Assembly (NCBI GenBank): GCA_028571685.1 | Contig: CM053162.1 | Span: forward strand, 7,940,001 to 8,004,000 | DNA from: Heterohyrax brucei | Taxonomy: Eukaryota > Chordata > Mammalia > Hyracoidea > Procaviidae | Length of the DNA stretch: 64,000 nucleotides | Direction of reading: 5' to 3' | In this document: positions 45,701-57,506 of the stretch, one piece after another | How the letters are laid out: each line of letters opens with the position of its first letter | Numbering within the stretch: the stretch's first letter is position 1 | Translations under genes and position numbers: made by a program | The notes under the pieces: model-generated | Databases searched by the model: none | What the model was told of the DNA's origin: nothing | What the model saw: the letters and a program-made list of their open reading frames with translations, nothing else

Positions 45701-46796
45701 AGTGATTTGATATTTACTGTTGTCTCTGAGCCATCAGTAAGGTGCTGCATTTGTTTATTTTGTGTTTGGTTGCTGTGTTCTAGCTTCTTGCTTTGTTTTA
45801 AAACATTCAAATAGGCTAGTTGTTTGTGCTACTTTGGATATTGGTGTATTTAAAGCTCTAAAGTTCTGTTACCAGGTGGTTAGAGTTGTTACTAGACTTG
45901 CAAGCCCAAGAGTCTGCTTACTTTTCTTATAGGGATTTACTTTGGGAATCTGGGTAAGGGTAGTCAGTCACTAAGTTTGTAGAACATACTCTCCCATGCT
46001 GTCTTAGATGGGTAGGAGTGAATGGTGTAGGCACAGCTATCTGGCTGCACATGCTGAGAAAAGCAGGCAGCTAATAGTTGTCCCTGAGTATCTGTAAGGA
46101 AGGTATGTCCTCTTATGTCTGACTGTAGATGAAGGAAGTATTTTTCCCCTGAATTTCCAGCTCAGGGGATTTGGCATTACTTTTTTCCCCTTTCCTTTCA
46201 GTTTTTTAAATTGTTTCCTTCCAAGTCTAGGGGAATGTCTCAAGGTACATGCGAGAGTCTTGCTTCATGCTCAGGTAATGGCGTTAGAGTCTGGAGTCAG
46301 GTGCAGTGCTGACAAGGGTGGGGAAAGTGCTGGGAAAAGGAAGAGATTTTTATCTCAAAAGAAAGATTTAGATCTGCTCAGGGTAGGTTAGATGGAAGCC
46401 ACTTAGCTTTTGATGATCAAGTGCTGCTTTTTACTGGTTCTGGAGGTACAAGTTTGCTGTCTGCTGCTCTGTCTTTCCTGCTGAGGAGGATTCTCTCCAA
46501 ACACCACTGCTCTGTTCACTACACTGGCTCCAGCTGATTCTCAGTGAGGCAGGTCTGGCCAGTCCTAGGTACTTCTGGACCACTCTCCTTCTTCCACCCA
46601 TCAGTCCACTTTCTCAACTTTCCTTTTGTAGTCCAGGGCTCCTAGAATGTCACATGTAATTGATTCATTTGAACTTTTAGGTCTTTGTTGTTGGAAAGAT
46701 CACAGGAAGTATTGGACAACTCTTCTATATTTGCCCCACTTAAATGTCATTTTCAATTATTATTATCATTGTTATTTCTATTAAGCTGGATTTGGT

Positions 46797-46968
46797 TGTT
46801 TGGTGTAGTAGTTAAGGGATTAAGTGTTATCTATTAAAAAAAGTTGGCAGTTGGAGTCTGCCAGGTACTCCCTGGAAATTCTGTGGAGCAGTTAGTTTTA
46901 CTCTGTGCTATAGAGTTGCTGTGAGTCAGAATTAACTCAATGACAGTGGGTTTTGTTTTTCTATTTGT
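46797..46968 (+). mobile_element. AfroSINE, sense
   Basis: The head is GGTGTAGTAGTTAAGGGATT. Then come GTTGGCAGTTGGAGTCTGCC, CAGGTACTCCCTGGAAATTC, GAGTTGCTGTGAGTCAGAAT and the 3' end ACAGTGGGTTTTGTTTTT. Confidence 0.88.
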
Positions 46969-47009
46969 TTATCTACTATGTATTTTAAATATCTAAGTAT
47001 GTGTTGTTA

Positions 47010-47125
47010 CATCACATCAGTTTCTTCATCTGTGAAATGATTACAATAATAAATGCTTACTTTATGTGAGAATAAAATGGAATTATATGTGCAGAATCAC
47101 TTTATAAATTGTAAAGGACTAATCA
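47010..47125 (+). mobile_element. MIR remnant, sense
   Basis: GTTTCTTCATCTGTGAAATG followed by ACTTTATAAATTGTAAAGGA resembles the 3' half of MIR. Confidence 0.6.
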
Positions 47126-47147
47126 GATGATTATTACAAAAATAACA

Positions 47148-47302
47148 AAGCCAGTGCCATTGAGTCGATTCCAACTCATAGCAACCCTACAGAACAGAGT
47201 AGAACTGCCCCATAGAGTTTTCCAGGAGTGCCTGGTAGGTTTGAACTGCTGACCTTTCATTAGCAAATACAGCACTTAACCGCTATATCACTAAGGTTTC
47301 CT
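47148..47302 (-). mobile_element. AfroSINE, antisense
   Basis: The complement of a nearly intact AfroSINE: GAGTCGATTCCAACTCATAG, CAGAGTAGAACTGCCCCATA, GAGTTTTCCAGGAGTGCCTG, then CACTTAACCGCTATATCAC at the head. Confidence 0.9.
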
Positions 47303-47645
47303 AGATGATCATAGTAGCCAGTAACATAGCTGTCTTTCCTACTTTTCCATTTTCTTGTGCTTTATAAATAAGTGTATTTGGCCATCAATCAGTTTGTACT
47401 GGGGAGTTTCTTGTCCCCAGTGACTCCTTACAGAAATGCTTCATGGAGAAAATGAAGAGCCAGATGATATCCTTGATCTAACACATCATAGATGTAATAC
47501 TTAGGATAAGTGCCTAGAGCTTTCTGAGCTGCATACAACAGATACATACACAGTGTGTTTGTGTGTATCTATGTTTTTTTGGGATTACTATAAGGATTAA
47601 ATGTTATAGTGTAGTATACATGTTTATAGTATATTAATGATTATT
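47303..47645. other. Unique stretch, nothing recognised
   Basis: No gene or clear repeat was seen. Confidence 0.4.
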
Positions 47646-47681
47646 ATTAGACTCGACGGCACTTGGCTGGCTTGGCATTAG
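47646..47681 (+). repeat. Ultra-short tail insertion (copy F)
   Basis: ACTCGACGGCACTTGGCTGG then CTTGGC (47651-47676) is flanked by ATTAG at 47646-47650 and 47677-47681. It is the cleanest copy of the short family. Confidence 0.8.
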
Positions 47682-48964
47682 TTAAGGATTCCTTTTAGTA
47701 CCAGGATAAAAGGACAATTGTCACATGTTTGGCTACCCAAAGAGAGAAAATTTAGATTGGCCAGAATATAGATCTGGGTCTGCTAAGGCGTATTTCTCTA
47801 AAACTCGTAATGGCTCTGATACTAATTTAAAAAAAAAAAAAAACAAATATGGATATTATAACCTTTATGAATATTCATGCAAATAACAAATGGTGATCTT
47901 GGGGATTATATTATTATTATTAATTCAAAATACCATGCAAGGCACTTGAAACCAGTAAAGTTGGGAAAAGCTTAAGCAAAGAGTAGTTGCTTGCATCTGG
48001 TTTTGTTTTGTAAGCATTTTGTAGGGGAGGCTATTTGTTTTCAGTCTGAGGGAGTCAGGAGTCTTGGCTCTTATGTGATGCTGCCCAGAGCTTATAATAC
48101 ACCTCACTTCATCCTCCCCTGGTTTTTTATCTTGCACAGTCTGATTCAATCTCTGAGGTTTCTCAACAATTGCAGGAGGGCTCTCTATGCAGAGGATGCC
48201 ATTAAGTCTGAGGGAGGGCAACTCCAGCTGAGGTCAGTTCTCACAGGCAGGATGGGGAGCCTTGGGGAATTAAAGCAGTGTTTCTCAGCAATGTAACCAG
48301 ACAAAGCTAGGATGCAGGGGTGGACTTGAGCAAGCACTGAGGTCAAACCTGGGGAAAGAAGAGAGAGAAAGAAAGGCAAATAGAAATCACATAGCACCTG
48401 TGTTTAGCTGTAATTTAACATGATTTTCCCTTCTGTTGGTAAAGGGGGCCCATGATGTTAACATTCATTATCATGTCATATTCGATTGACTGCCAGAATT
48501 TATTATACTTTTTGCTGTTGCACATTGAATACTGACAAAACCTATTCCCTTTCCCAAGAGAGGTCTGTGCTTTCTAATCTCCACAAAATAACAGGGAGGT
48601 GGAAGGCCATCAATACCAGAATAATGAGTGTCAGCACCAGGCCAGGGCTGCAGCACCTTAATTCCAGAAGCAATAGGAAAAGGAGGGAAGAAGAGGACAC
48701 AGAGGGATGTTTGTCTGCCTCACGATAATGACATACTGAGCTGGGTTTGGAGTGGTGGTGGGTGGGTGGCAACTGGCTACAGAGGAGACAATTGCTGGGA
48801 CCATCCCCTGTGGATGTGTTGATGCATAAAGTCAACTATGTGGCTTCATATCGTTTTCTATTAAGTTTGGAGGACAGTGATAGAAGAGGTAGGATAAGCC
48901 ATTTCCTCCATTAAAGGATCCTAGCTCACAGATGAAGATGAATTTTGCAAAAGTAAATTGATTA
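47682..48964. other. Unique stretch, nothing recognised
   Basis: Overlapping short frames on both strands (47925-48835) have no recognisable domain and no splice-site pattern I could defend. A poly(A) tract lies near 47828-47844. Confidence 0.4.
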
Positions 48965-49700
48965 ACTCCAAAGCAGCCTACTGAACACCCTCTGGTGCTA
49001 GATACTGTATCTGTGACTAAGGATACAGGAATGAAAATCAAGCCAAACCAATTATTATCCACTCATGCTGACTCATGGTGACTTTGACTTACAGTAATCC
49101 TGACTCCTGGATATACCAGAGTAGAAGTGGCTGATTTTTCAGAAGTAGATTGCCAGGTCTTTCTTCTGAGATGTCTCTGGGTGGACTCAAACCACTAATC
49201 TTCCAATTAAGGGCTGAGTAAATTAATCATTTGTACTACCAAGGGACTTTGAGGATATAGAAATAAACAGAGAAAATTCTTATCCCCCACAATATAGTGG
49301 TCTAGCAGGGAAGACAATTTTACAGTTATTGGACAAGTGCTAAATTCTGTCATACAGTTTCATTTAGTTATTCAGATATTTATTAGAACTTTTAATTAAG
49401 ATGCTGAGATAATGAGAATACGGAGATGGATAAAAAGGGCTACTATCCTCTAGGGCTTAACAGAGAGTACTAAGGGAAGCCAGAGAAAGGTCATGAAAAG
49501 AGGGAAAGTGCTTGAGTATACTGTGGGAGAAAAACTGGCAGCCAAGCAAATGCTGTGGAGATAGAGTTCAGGAAGAGGGACCGGCCTGTGTAAGGCTTAA
49601 GCAAGAAAGGGAAAGTCCAGTTGAAGAATGTCAGCAAGTATTGAGTATGGCTAGAATACAGGAGCTCTGTGGCTGGGAACAGGTACAGTAGGCTCCCCCC
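48965..49700. repeat. Ancient dispersed repeat, split by an AfroSINE
   Basis: CTGGTGCTAGATACTGTATC and AAGGATACAGGAATGAAAAT before the SINE, and GGATATAGAAATAAACAGAG after it, resemble the old repeat at 15225. Family uncertain (L2-related possible). Confidence 0.35.
49046..49255 (-). mobile_element. AfroSINE, antisense
   Basis: The complement is diverged: ACTCATGCTGACTCATGGTG, TCAGAAGTAGATTGCCAGGT, CTTTCTTCTGAGATGTCTCT and GGGTGGACTCAAACCACTAA are in AfroSINE order. Confidence 0.75.
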
Positions 49701-50561
49701 TAAAACCCCTCGGGAAGTACAACCAGTGTACTGAAGTATGTCCCCTAAGTGATGTCACTACTCTTAGCCAAGCTGTCCTCTTCCTTGAGGGTCCTATTCC
49801 CACTTCTACTCCAGCCCTCTACATTTTATATTATATTTCCATCAGCATTTTTATCTGATTTAAGTATTAGCTGGTACCAGCTGAAGAAAACCAAGGGGGC
49901 TCATTTTTTGATGGAAACTCCTAAGGACTGAGAAGACTTCAGACCTAAGCCCCTAGGCAACTATGTGGGACTTAGAGGAAGGCATGGGTTTTCTTTGAAT
50001 CTTTCAAAAGTATTTACCTGCCCAAAATAAACTCATTTTCCTGTGGGAAGTGAGAGCAGAGAACATGGATTCTAGGTATTCTGGCTTTGGGTAAGTCTAT
50101 GATTAAAGAAACCAGGTTACCAAAGACAGGGGTGTGTCCTGGCCTGAGTCCTCCAGAGTGAATTCAGGCATAGATACCTTTTCCTGTATTTGGAGAAAGT
50201 TCCAGAGAGAGCTTTTGTTTTTACATTTGTCTCAGCCCTGGAGAAGGATAGCTTGAGGAGTCTAAAATAACCTTGACGGGGGGCCAGATACTCAACATTT
50301 TAAATTCTGAAGAACAGCTCTCATGTGGAAAGATGGGAATTTATTTATATGGCATGATTCAGATTTGTTGGAGCCCTAAGGATGGGTCAACTGAGGTAAA
50401 GTTATCTTACCAGATTCCTGTAAATCTAAGGATATATTTACATCTTTGTATAAATTAAAATAATCATTTTCATGTACATTTGCATAAGGTACAACCATGT
50501 ATATGAGATAAAATTAATTAGTAGCTCTGATATGTGTGTTGTATATAAGAACTACCAATAA
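49701..50561. other. Unique stretch, nothing recognised
   Basis: No gene or clear repeat was seen. Confidence 0.4.
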
Positions 50562-50785
50562 TGTGGCAGTGTAGAAAGAGTTTACGTTTTGAAGTCTTTG
50601 AAACAGAATTTTGTCTATACCTTTTATCTACCATTAAATAAATATATTACTTCTCTTTGAGTCTCAGTTTCTTCAAACATGAAAATGGGCAAGACTATCT
50701 GCCTCACCTATCTGTTGTTTAATCCTCAGACAGCTACGTAATGTATATAAAGCACAAAGCCTGTCATGAAGAAAGGTGTGATATA
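50562..50785 (+). mobile_element. MIR SINE, sense
   Basis: GTGGCAGTGTAGAAAGAGTT, TTTGAGTCTCAGTTTCTTCA, AACATGAAAATGGGCAAGAC and GTAATGTATATAAAGCACAA follow MIR order. Confidence 0.75.
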
Positions 50786-51179
50786 AACTTATTTCCTCTT
50801 TGGCTCAGGATTGTGACCCAAAGTAAGAACAACAAAAGAGCAGCATTTTGACAGTGGGCCCTCTAACGTCTGGCTTAGTTCCCCCAAGAAGGGAGTGGAA
50901 GGGTGTGAAACAAAAAATAAATTTTTGTATGAGTGAATGGTCTGACTCTACAAACTTTCCAGTGCTCATCACCATTCTTAGGGTCTCCTTCCTTCCTAGC
51001 AAATTTAGATTCCATGTTCATAGTTAAGTCAGTGTATATTTAGAACTCCGCATTTCTCTCCCTCTCTGCCACTCTCGCTTGATCTACTGACAAAGTCCAG
51101 TACTATGCTGGCTTCATACACGGGCCACGACTGGAGAGCTAAAGGAAGCTGGAGGAAAAGGACCCATTCCATTGCTGTG

Positions 51180-51620
51180 TTAGTTGGAGTTCCTCTAGGA
51201 AGCAGATGCCAAGATGGATGTAAAAGAAAATGTAGAGGGATCAATCTCTCTGAAAGTTAAAGCTGGAGATGGACCAGGAGAACACAGAGAACATATTCAA
51301 ACTATGAGGCAGGTCTACCATGTAGCAGACAGGGTGAAAGGCAGATAATTTGGGGAAGAGTAGACAACTCTTAGTTGATGTTGCAATACTGAGGAAATGT
51401 TGATCAATCCAGTGAGACGAAGCCTCAAGGCAAAGACTGCCCTTAGTGTCAGGCTAGGTCTCTTCCAGGTTTCATCAACAGCTGCGGAGCTGCCTAGGCA
51501 GAATGTGGCTATTGTTCAAATGCTATCATCCACCCTGAAGGTTGTCAGCTAACTGACTTTTTCCAGCAGACTGCAAGATCTATGATGAAAGGAGATCTGA
51601 GTTCCATACCTCCATGACAA
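51180..51620 (-). mobile_element. Possible ERVL-type LTR remnant
   Basis: GAGTTCCTCTAGGAAGCAGA followed by TGCCAAGATGGATG resembles the antisense start of old ERVL-group LTRs. The remainder is not assignable. Confidence 0.3.
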
Positions 51621-51699
51621 TTACACGTGTATACTGGATTCCTTCAAATTCAGGATAAAAAATATCAAAAGGGTCCTTGGCACTGTTGGCCAAACCTAC

Positions 51700-52868
51700 T
51701 ACATTAATCTACTCTCCCTGCTTTAAGATGAATATTTTGGTCTTCTCACCTCTAACTTTTGAAACTCTGTCTTTTTTGTAGCCTTAGATGATTTCTTTAC
51801 TTTTAAATTCACTGAGAGAATAGAAATAGAAGTGAAATTCCTCACTCAATATCAATCTATCACCATATCTGTATCTGTACCTACATACTCTACCTTCCTG
51901 CCTATAACAGTTGAGGAATTGGGCTTGCCCTTATCTATAGCCAACCACTCACCTGTACACTGTATCCTACTCCTTGATGATGATTCAAGAATAAAGAAAC
52001 CTTATTTCCCCATTCCTATTTACTCTTTGAAATGGTTCTCTATCTGCTCTTCCTCCATTTTTTCACTTCCAAATTTTTCTTGATCCTATCCAGTGAAGAT
52101 TTTCTCTCAATCACATTAGTAAAAATGTTTTGTCAAGATTATCTCAGACTACAATTGACTTAAATTCTCACCGCACATTTTCAGTTTTTGTTTTCTTCTC
52201 CTTGAACACTTGTTTCACTTGGTTTCTAGCATATTGTACTCTTGGTTTTCCTCTCCTCACCAGTCACTCCTTAGTCTTGATTTCTAGTTTTTGTTAATCA
52301 CAATAATCTCTTCAATGGAAATTTCATAGCTTTCAGTTTTTATTACCTCAACCCTATGTAATTAACTCTTTCATCACTTTAATATCTATTTTCAAATATC
52401 CACCTCTAGCTCTATTAATTCTAGACCAGTGTGTCCAACCACATCCTCTTTTTTTATCTCATAGGTATTTGAAAATCTCAAGTTCAAAACAGAATTCTTG
52501 ATTTCTTCTCTTACTCCAAACCTTTCTCTCTCCCTTTTATCCAGGTATACAGACTGAAACTGTTGTAGTCATTCTTAAATCTTCTTTCATACCTCACATC
52601 CAAGCTTCAGTAAATTATTCAGGCTTGACCCTCAAAATATATTCTAGATATGATTATTTCTTATTTCTTCCAATTCTGCCATGTTCTCCAAGTCAATAGT
52701 ACTCCTTGCCTGTACTATTCTGATAACCTTCTAACTAATTTCCTTTTTGTCACTCATGTACCTGATGTTCAATTCTTCACACAACAAGCCTCCAATGCTA
52801 CATTTCACACTAAACATTCCAGTTATAAACTATCCCAAAATTTCCAGTCCCATGTTATTGAGTTGATC
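51700..52868. other. AT/pyrimidine-rich stretch, possible ancient repeat
   Basis: The plus strand is rich in C and T. The segment CTCAAAATATATTCTAGATA, CTGTACTATTCTGATAACCT, TCTAACTAATTTCCTTTTTG has the feel of an old mammalian repeat, but I cannot name it. No gene was seen. Confidence 0.3.
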
Positions 52869-53335
52869 TCAAAATTTAGTGGCTTAAAATAAAGGACATT
52901 TTACTCTGGCTAATAATTTTTGTGTTAGGCATTCAGGCAAGATTAGTCTAGGTGATTCCTTTGCTGTACATGGCATAAAATGGGGTCACTCAGTAGAATT
53001 CACCTTGAGGTTGTGTGGTCTGAAGTGTCCAAGATGGTTTCATTCTTGGTAAGGGAGAAAGAAAGGCTAGGCCTTTTTGGACCCAGCTGGGCTCTTCTGC
53101 CTCACCATGGAGTCTAGGACCTCTCCATTTTGTCTCTCCATCAGGACTCCACATAATGGCTAAGGGCTCTAAGACACCAGAGTGAAAGTTGGGACTTCTC
53201 CCTAGAAACTAGTTCAGCCTCACTTCCTCCACACTCCATTGGTCAAAGTCATCACAGACCAGCCCAGATTCAAGAGTAGAAATAGTTTATTCTCACAATG
53301 GGAGCGGGAACAAAGGATCTGTGGTCACCTTGAAT
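52869..53335. repeat. Possible ancient DNA-transposon or LTR remnant
   Basis: AAATTTAGTGGCTTAAAATA near the start and CACAATGGGAGCGGGAACAA near the end resemble an old dispersed mammalian repeat. Class unresolved. Confidence 0.35.
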
Positions 53336-53346
53336 CCACCTCAGAA

Positions 53347-53512
53347 ACTCTGGTGGCATAGTAGTTAAGTGATCCATCTGCTAACCAAAATGTTGGCAGT
53401 TTAAATCGTCCAGGCACTCCTTGGAAACTCTATGGGGCAGCTCTATGTTGACTTGTAGGGTTGCTATGAGTCAGAATCGACTCAATGGTAGTGGGTTTGG
53501 TTTGAGTTGAAT
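53347..53512 (+). mobile_element. AfroSINE, sense
   Basis: Near-consensus: CTGGTGGCATAGTAGTTAAG, CACTCCTTGGAAACTCTATG, GGGTTGCTATGAGTCAGAAT and CGACTCAATGGTAGTGGGTT are in order. Confidence 0.9.
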
Positions 53513-53812
53513 CCACTGCACGATCAATACAATTGAAATTCTTTTTTATGGACTACAATGTTCTACATGATTGGTTTCTGATCACCAGTCTAACCTCATA
53601 TTCTGTGCTCATTTTCTAGCAGCCACAGCAGCTTTCTTGATGTTTCTTAAACATTTTTTCAACTCTAAATATTTTCACTTGCTAAACAATACCCAAAACG
53701 TTTACGTGAAACTCTAGCTCTTAATTCAGGCATCAGGTGATAGGTCACCTATTTGGAAAGAACTTCTCTAACTTGGCCTTTCATTTCTCTATTCATATAT
53801 ATCTCATTTAGT

Positions 53813-54202
53813 TGTTGTCTGAATGCAGGTACTCACGGTCAGAAATGCAGATCCGTGATTTGGACAGACTCAGGAATGGGGGTACAGCTGGCGTAGTTGT
53901 GACAGGTTTATTGGCGCAAAGGCTGGAGGCAGGTACAACATTCTGAGGGCAGTCAGGCAAACTTAAGAACAGGCAGCCCAACAACAGCACCTTGTGGTAC
54001 AGTGACCTTATATATTAGTTTTACACAAAGGTGGCTGCCAGCCAGATTTGAGCCCCAAGATCATAAACAAATTATGTAACTACTGCTGTATCAGCTAAGT
54101 TATGTTTGGCCAGAAGGCCTGCTCCCAGCCAAAAAGCCTTGACTGCTGAGCTACTCTCAATGGGAAGGCTTGAACAAAATAGTCTTCTATATTGTCCCCA
54201 CA
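53813..54202 (-). mobile_element. Solo ERV LTR, antisense
   Basis: On the minus strand it begins TGTGGGGACAATATAGAAGA and ends CTGCATTCAGACAACA. An AATAAACCTG polyadenylation signal lies in complement of 53908-53918 and a TATATAAG-type TATA box in complement of about 54008-54016. No internal sequence adjoins. It is unrelated to the LTR at 672 and to the MaLR group. Confidence 0.75.
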
Positions 54203-56439
54203 GTTTTTCTTCAAAATCCAAATTATCATTGGACTTCATACGATCTATGATTTGATTATTCTTTGTGTTTCCAGTGGAAAAGTATATTTTTTCCTTCTAT
54301 TTTGCTCACCACTGAATACTCAGTTCGTAAAAGAGTGGAGAATACTTTTAAGGTTTTCAGAAAATGCTGAAAAATGTTTTTTAAAAAATCGAGTAATTTA
54401 TCTGTCCTTAAGGAAGTTAGCAATTATGTAGGTAGACCAGAGAGCAATAAAGTTAGCCTTATTCTTTCAAGCAACTTGTTAGGAAGGGTTTTCCTTGACT
54501 TATACTTGTTTTTTACAATTGCCTATGGGAATCAAAAGAAAGTTCCAAATGTACTGATAGAAAGGAGGCTCTGGAGGGCTTCCTTTCAATCACTAACACT
54601 GGAGGAACCTAGTGCTATCTGTGAAACTTAAATAATCAGTAAAATTGAAGTGTATGCAGGGGGAGAGAGTTATGGGTTTGTGTGGAATATTCAGTAAACA
54701 CTTCTTGCTGAGAATTTTAGGATGAAAATGAGTTTAAAATATCATGGCTCTGACAATAGACTGTTTTATTCTTCAATAAATTCCCATCACAGAGTCCTGT
54801 GCCTGCCACATAATGAGCACTCAATAAGCATTGACAGAATAATTAATTCTACTGTAAATCACATAAGTGGTTTCTGCTGAATTCAAATATAAAACTTCAT
54901 GGAACTCTAAGTGCCCCTTATAGGGATGACCAGAAGAAAAAGTATAAAAGAGGTGTCCCAAAGAAATTTCAAGACCCTTTCTACCTACACATCAGTGTTG
55001 CTTTGATTGAAAACTGCAGAGACTCAATATTAGCTAGCTGAAGCAAAATGGTCCCCTTGACAGAAGTACCTTGAATGTCTTTTGCAATTCTTGAAAGCTG
55101 AATAAAAAGCCAAAGCTGGGAAGGCCAAGCATCTAACTGGGTGTTAGTAGGCAACATAGTCAATGCTTTAAAAGCTGCCAGGATCCTCTTCATCCTGTAC
55201 TTCAGTTGTTCTCTGCTGCATGTTTGTGTCTTCTTCTCATACTGGATATCAGTTTTCTGCATATGGCAAAAAATGTGGCCACCAACAGCATTCAATATTT
55301 ACAATGGTGAAAAAAAGAAGGCACATGTGATTTGCATAAACTCGACTTCAGCAAGAAGAGAAGGGAATTATTTGTACAGGTGGTTATCAATACAAGTGTT
55401 ACATCTTGAACAAATCAACTGTGATGAAATGGTAGAGTTATGGATGGTAGCTCACATGGAACTGTATGAATTGGAGGATGGAAGGATGGTTTTTAGGAAG
55501 GGCAGGACATCACTGAGCAGATAGTCACATAGTTGGCTGGCACAACCACTTACTAGGATAAGCTAATCCACATATGATTCCTTCTGATAGTATCTGCATT
55601 TCTCCCCATACGGCCATACTTCCTATCCACAGATGATTAAGCCTTTTTCCAAATGCAACTATCCGTTTCATTCATTACTTATGGTTTAATCTGAAAGGAA
55701 GTATTGGGCCTGATTAGATTATTTTCTGGAAAATTTGGAATTAGTTAAGGGAGTTAACAGTAGGAACAGAAACTGAAGGAATGCACCAGGAAGTGTTACA
55801 AGTAGATTTGGATTCAACAGGATAGCAAAAACTATGTTTCTCAAATTTATGAGGAAGCAAAAACCATACACAACAGAGGGAGCTGCTGAGTGACACAAGA
55901 ATAGAACAGAGAGAGACCAACATGTGTTACATTAGAAAAGGTAGTTCAGATGTGGTCTTGGAGAGAGGGACTGATAACTAGTTCTGAGAACTTCCTTGAT
56001 CCCTATTTCCAATGTAGTTTCAGTCTCAGTCTACCTGTGACCTTAGCATAAACTCTATTATATAAATTAGTTTGAGTAGGTCTCCGTTCCTTGGAATCAA
56101 GCACATTTGGAAGAAACATTTGTCCTTATACTTTCCTGTTTCCACATCTTCAGTTGTATGTTGTGCTTTCTCTTCAGGCCAGTTTTTGGAGCACAGACCA
56201 CAAAATCAAGGGAATGTGTATTCATGGTGAAAATTAAGGAGGTAGGGGTTATGCGCTCACCATTTACAAAAGAGGAAACTAGTGATCATATAGTTATACA
56301 CCGGCTAGAAGTTGACAGTAAATAAATGGCTCCAATCCAGGTCGTTGGACCCCAAACTCAAATGATCTTTTTATTCCATCACAGCTACTGCACTTTTAGT
56401 TATTTACCCTCAAACTGATAGAGTCTTAAGACTCTAATG
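54203..56439. other. Unique stretch, nothing recognised
   Basis: The longest frame (55141-55524, plus) overlaps a minus frame and has no family signature. No repeat was named. Confidence 0.4.
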
Positions 56440-57385
56440 TTGTTGTTATTAGGTGCTATCAAGTCAGTTCTGACTCACAGTGACCCCATGAACAACAGAA
56501 TGAAACACTGCCTGGTTTTGCACCATTTGCACAATCATTTTTATGCTTAAGTCCATTGTTGTGGGCACTGTGTCAATCCGTCTCTTCAAGAGTCTTTCTC
56601 TTTTTCACTGACCCTCTACCAAGCATAATGTCCTTCTCCTGGGGTTGACCCTTCCTGACAACACATCCAAAGTATGTAAGATGTAGTCTTGCTATCTTTG
56701 CTTCCAAGGAGCGCTCTGGTTTTACTTCTTCCAGAACAGATCTGTTTGTTCTTTTGGCAGTCCATGTTACATTCAACATTCTTCTCCAGCACCACAACTC
56801 AAAGGCATCAATTCTTCTGTCTTCTTCATTCATTGCCCAGCTTTCACATGCATACAATGTGATTGAAAATACCCTGGCTTGGGTCAGGTACACCTTAATC
56901 TTCAAGATGACATCTTTACTTTTCAATACTTGAAAGAGGTCCTTGGCAGCAGAATTTCCTAGTGTGTGCATCTTTTGATTTCTTGCCTGGTGTCTCCAAG
57001 GGTGTTAATTGGGGACTCAAGTAAAATGAAATCCTTGACAACCTCAATCCTTTCTGTATTAATGATGATGTCACTTACTGGTCCATTGTGAGGATTTTTG
57101 TTTTCTTGATGTTGAGGTGCAATCCATATTGAAGGCTTTGGTTTTTGATCTTCATCATTAAGTGTTTCAAATCTTCTTCACTTCCAGCAAGTAAGGTGAT
57201 GTCGTCTATGTAATGCAGGTCGTTAATGAGTCAGCCTCCTATCCTGTTGTCTTGCTCTTCTTTGTATAATAGTTTTTCAGATTATTTGCTAGACATATAG
57301 ATTGAAAAGGTAAAGGGATACAGCTGTGATAACACACTTTTCCTGATTTTAAACCATATGCAGTGTCCCTTTGTTCTGTTCAAGA
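56440..57385 (-). mobile_element. RTE LINE 3' half, antisense
   Basis: The minus strand encodes the RTE C-terminal region and part of the RT (57160-57380, palm-side, broken). The 3' end lies at 56440 (GTTGTTATTAGGTGCTATCA). It is the same family as 12666-15090 but covers mainly the C-terminal half. Confidence 0.85.
56573..56971 (-). pseudogene. RTE ORF C-terminal remnant
   Basis: A 132-codon open frame includes YLTQARVFSITLYACESWAM, RRIDAFELWCWRRMLNVTWT and then a basic EVKPERSLEAKIARLHLTYF segment. The CESW and IDAFELWCWRR blocks are hallmarks of the RTE/BovB C-terminal domain downstream of the RT. The upstream RT is broken, so no protein is expected. Confidence 0.88.
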
Positions 57386-57399
57386 CTCTAAGAGTTCTA

Positions 57400-57478
57400 A
57401 TAAAATAACACATAACATTATATATGTCATCATTATATGTAAATGATATATGATACATATATGTATATTTATATGTAT
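57400..57478. repeat. AT-rich simple repeat
   Basis: ATATATGT/ATATAT units separate the RTE fragment from the following short insertion and AfroSINE. Confidence 0.85.
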
Positions 57479-57495
57479 GCCAAGTGCCGTCAAGT
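57479..57495 (-). repeat. Ultra-short tail motif (copy G)
   Basis: GCCAAGTGCCGTCAAGT lies between the AT-rich tract and an AfroSINE; it is the complement of the tail core. No duplication is evident. Confidence 0.5.
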
Positions 57496-57506
57496 AAAGC
57501 CTAAAA

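Larger units (their letters stand above)
38885..46745 (-). mobile_element. Near-full-length older L1 (L1 no. 3), antisense, with three insertions
   Basis: The minus strand runs from a 5'UTR ending near 46745 through ORF1 (44640-45700), ORF2 (39850-44380) and 3'UTR (38885-39840). Three later insertions sit in it: an ultra-short tail at 40965, an L1 3' fragment at 41768 and a MaLR LTR at 43187. Removing them leaves about 7.1 kb. It is more diverged than L1 no. 1. Confidence 0.85.

Noticed and set aside
47925..48835. Host gene exons from overlapping short frames
   Set aside because: Frames occur on both strands equally, with no domain and no consistent splice signals.
55141..55524. Open frame of 127 codons as a possible exon
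   Set aside because: No family signature, an overlapping frame on the other strand and no defensible splice sites.
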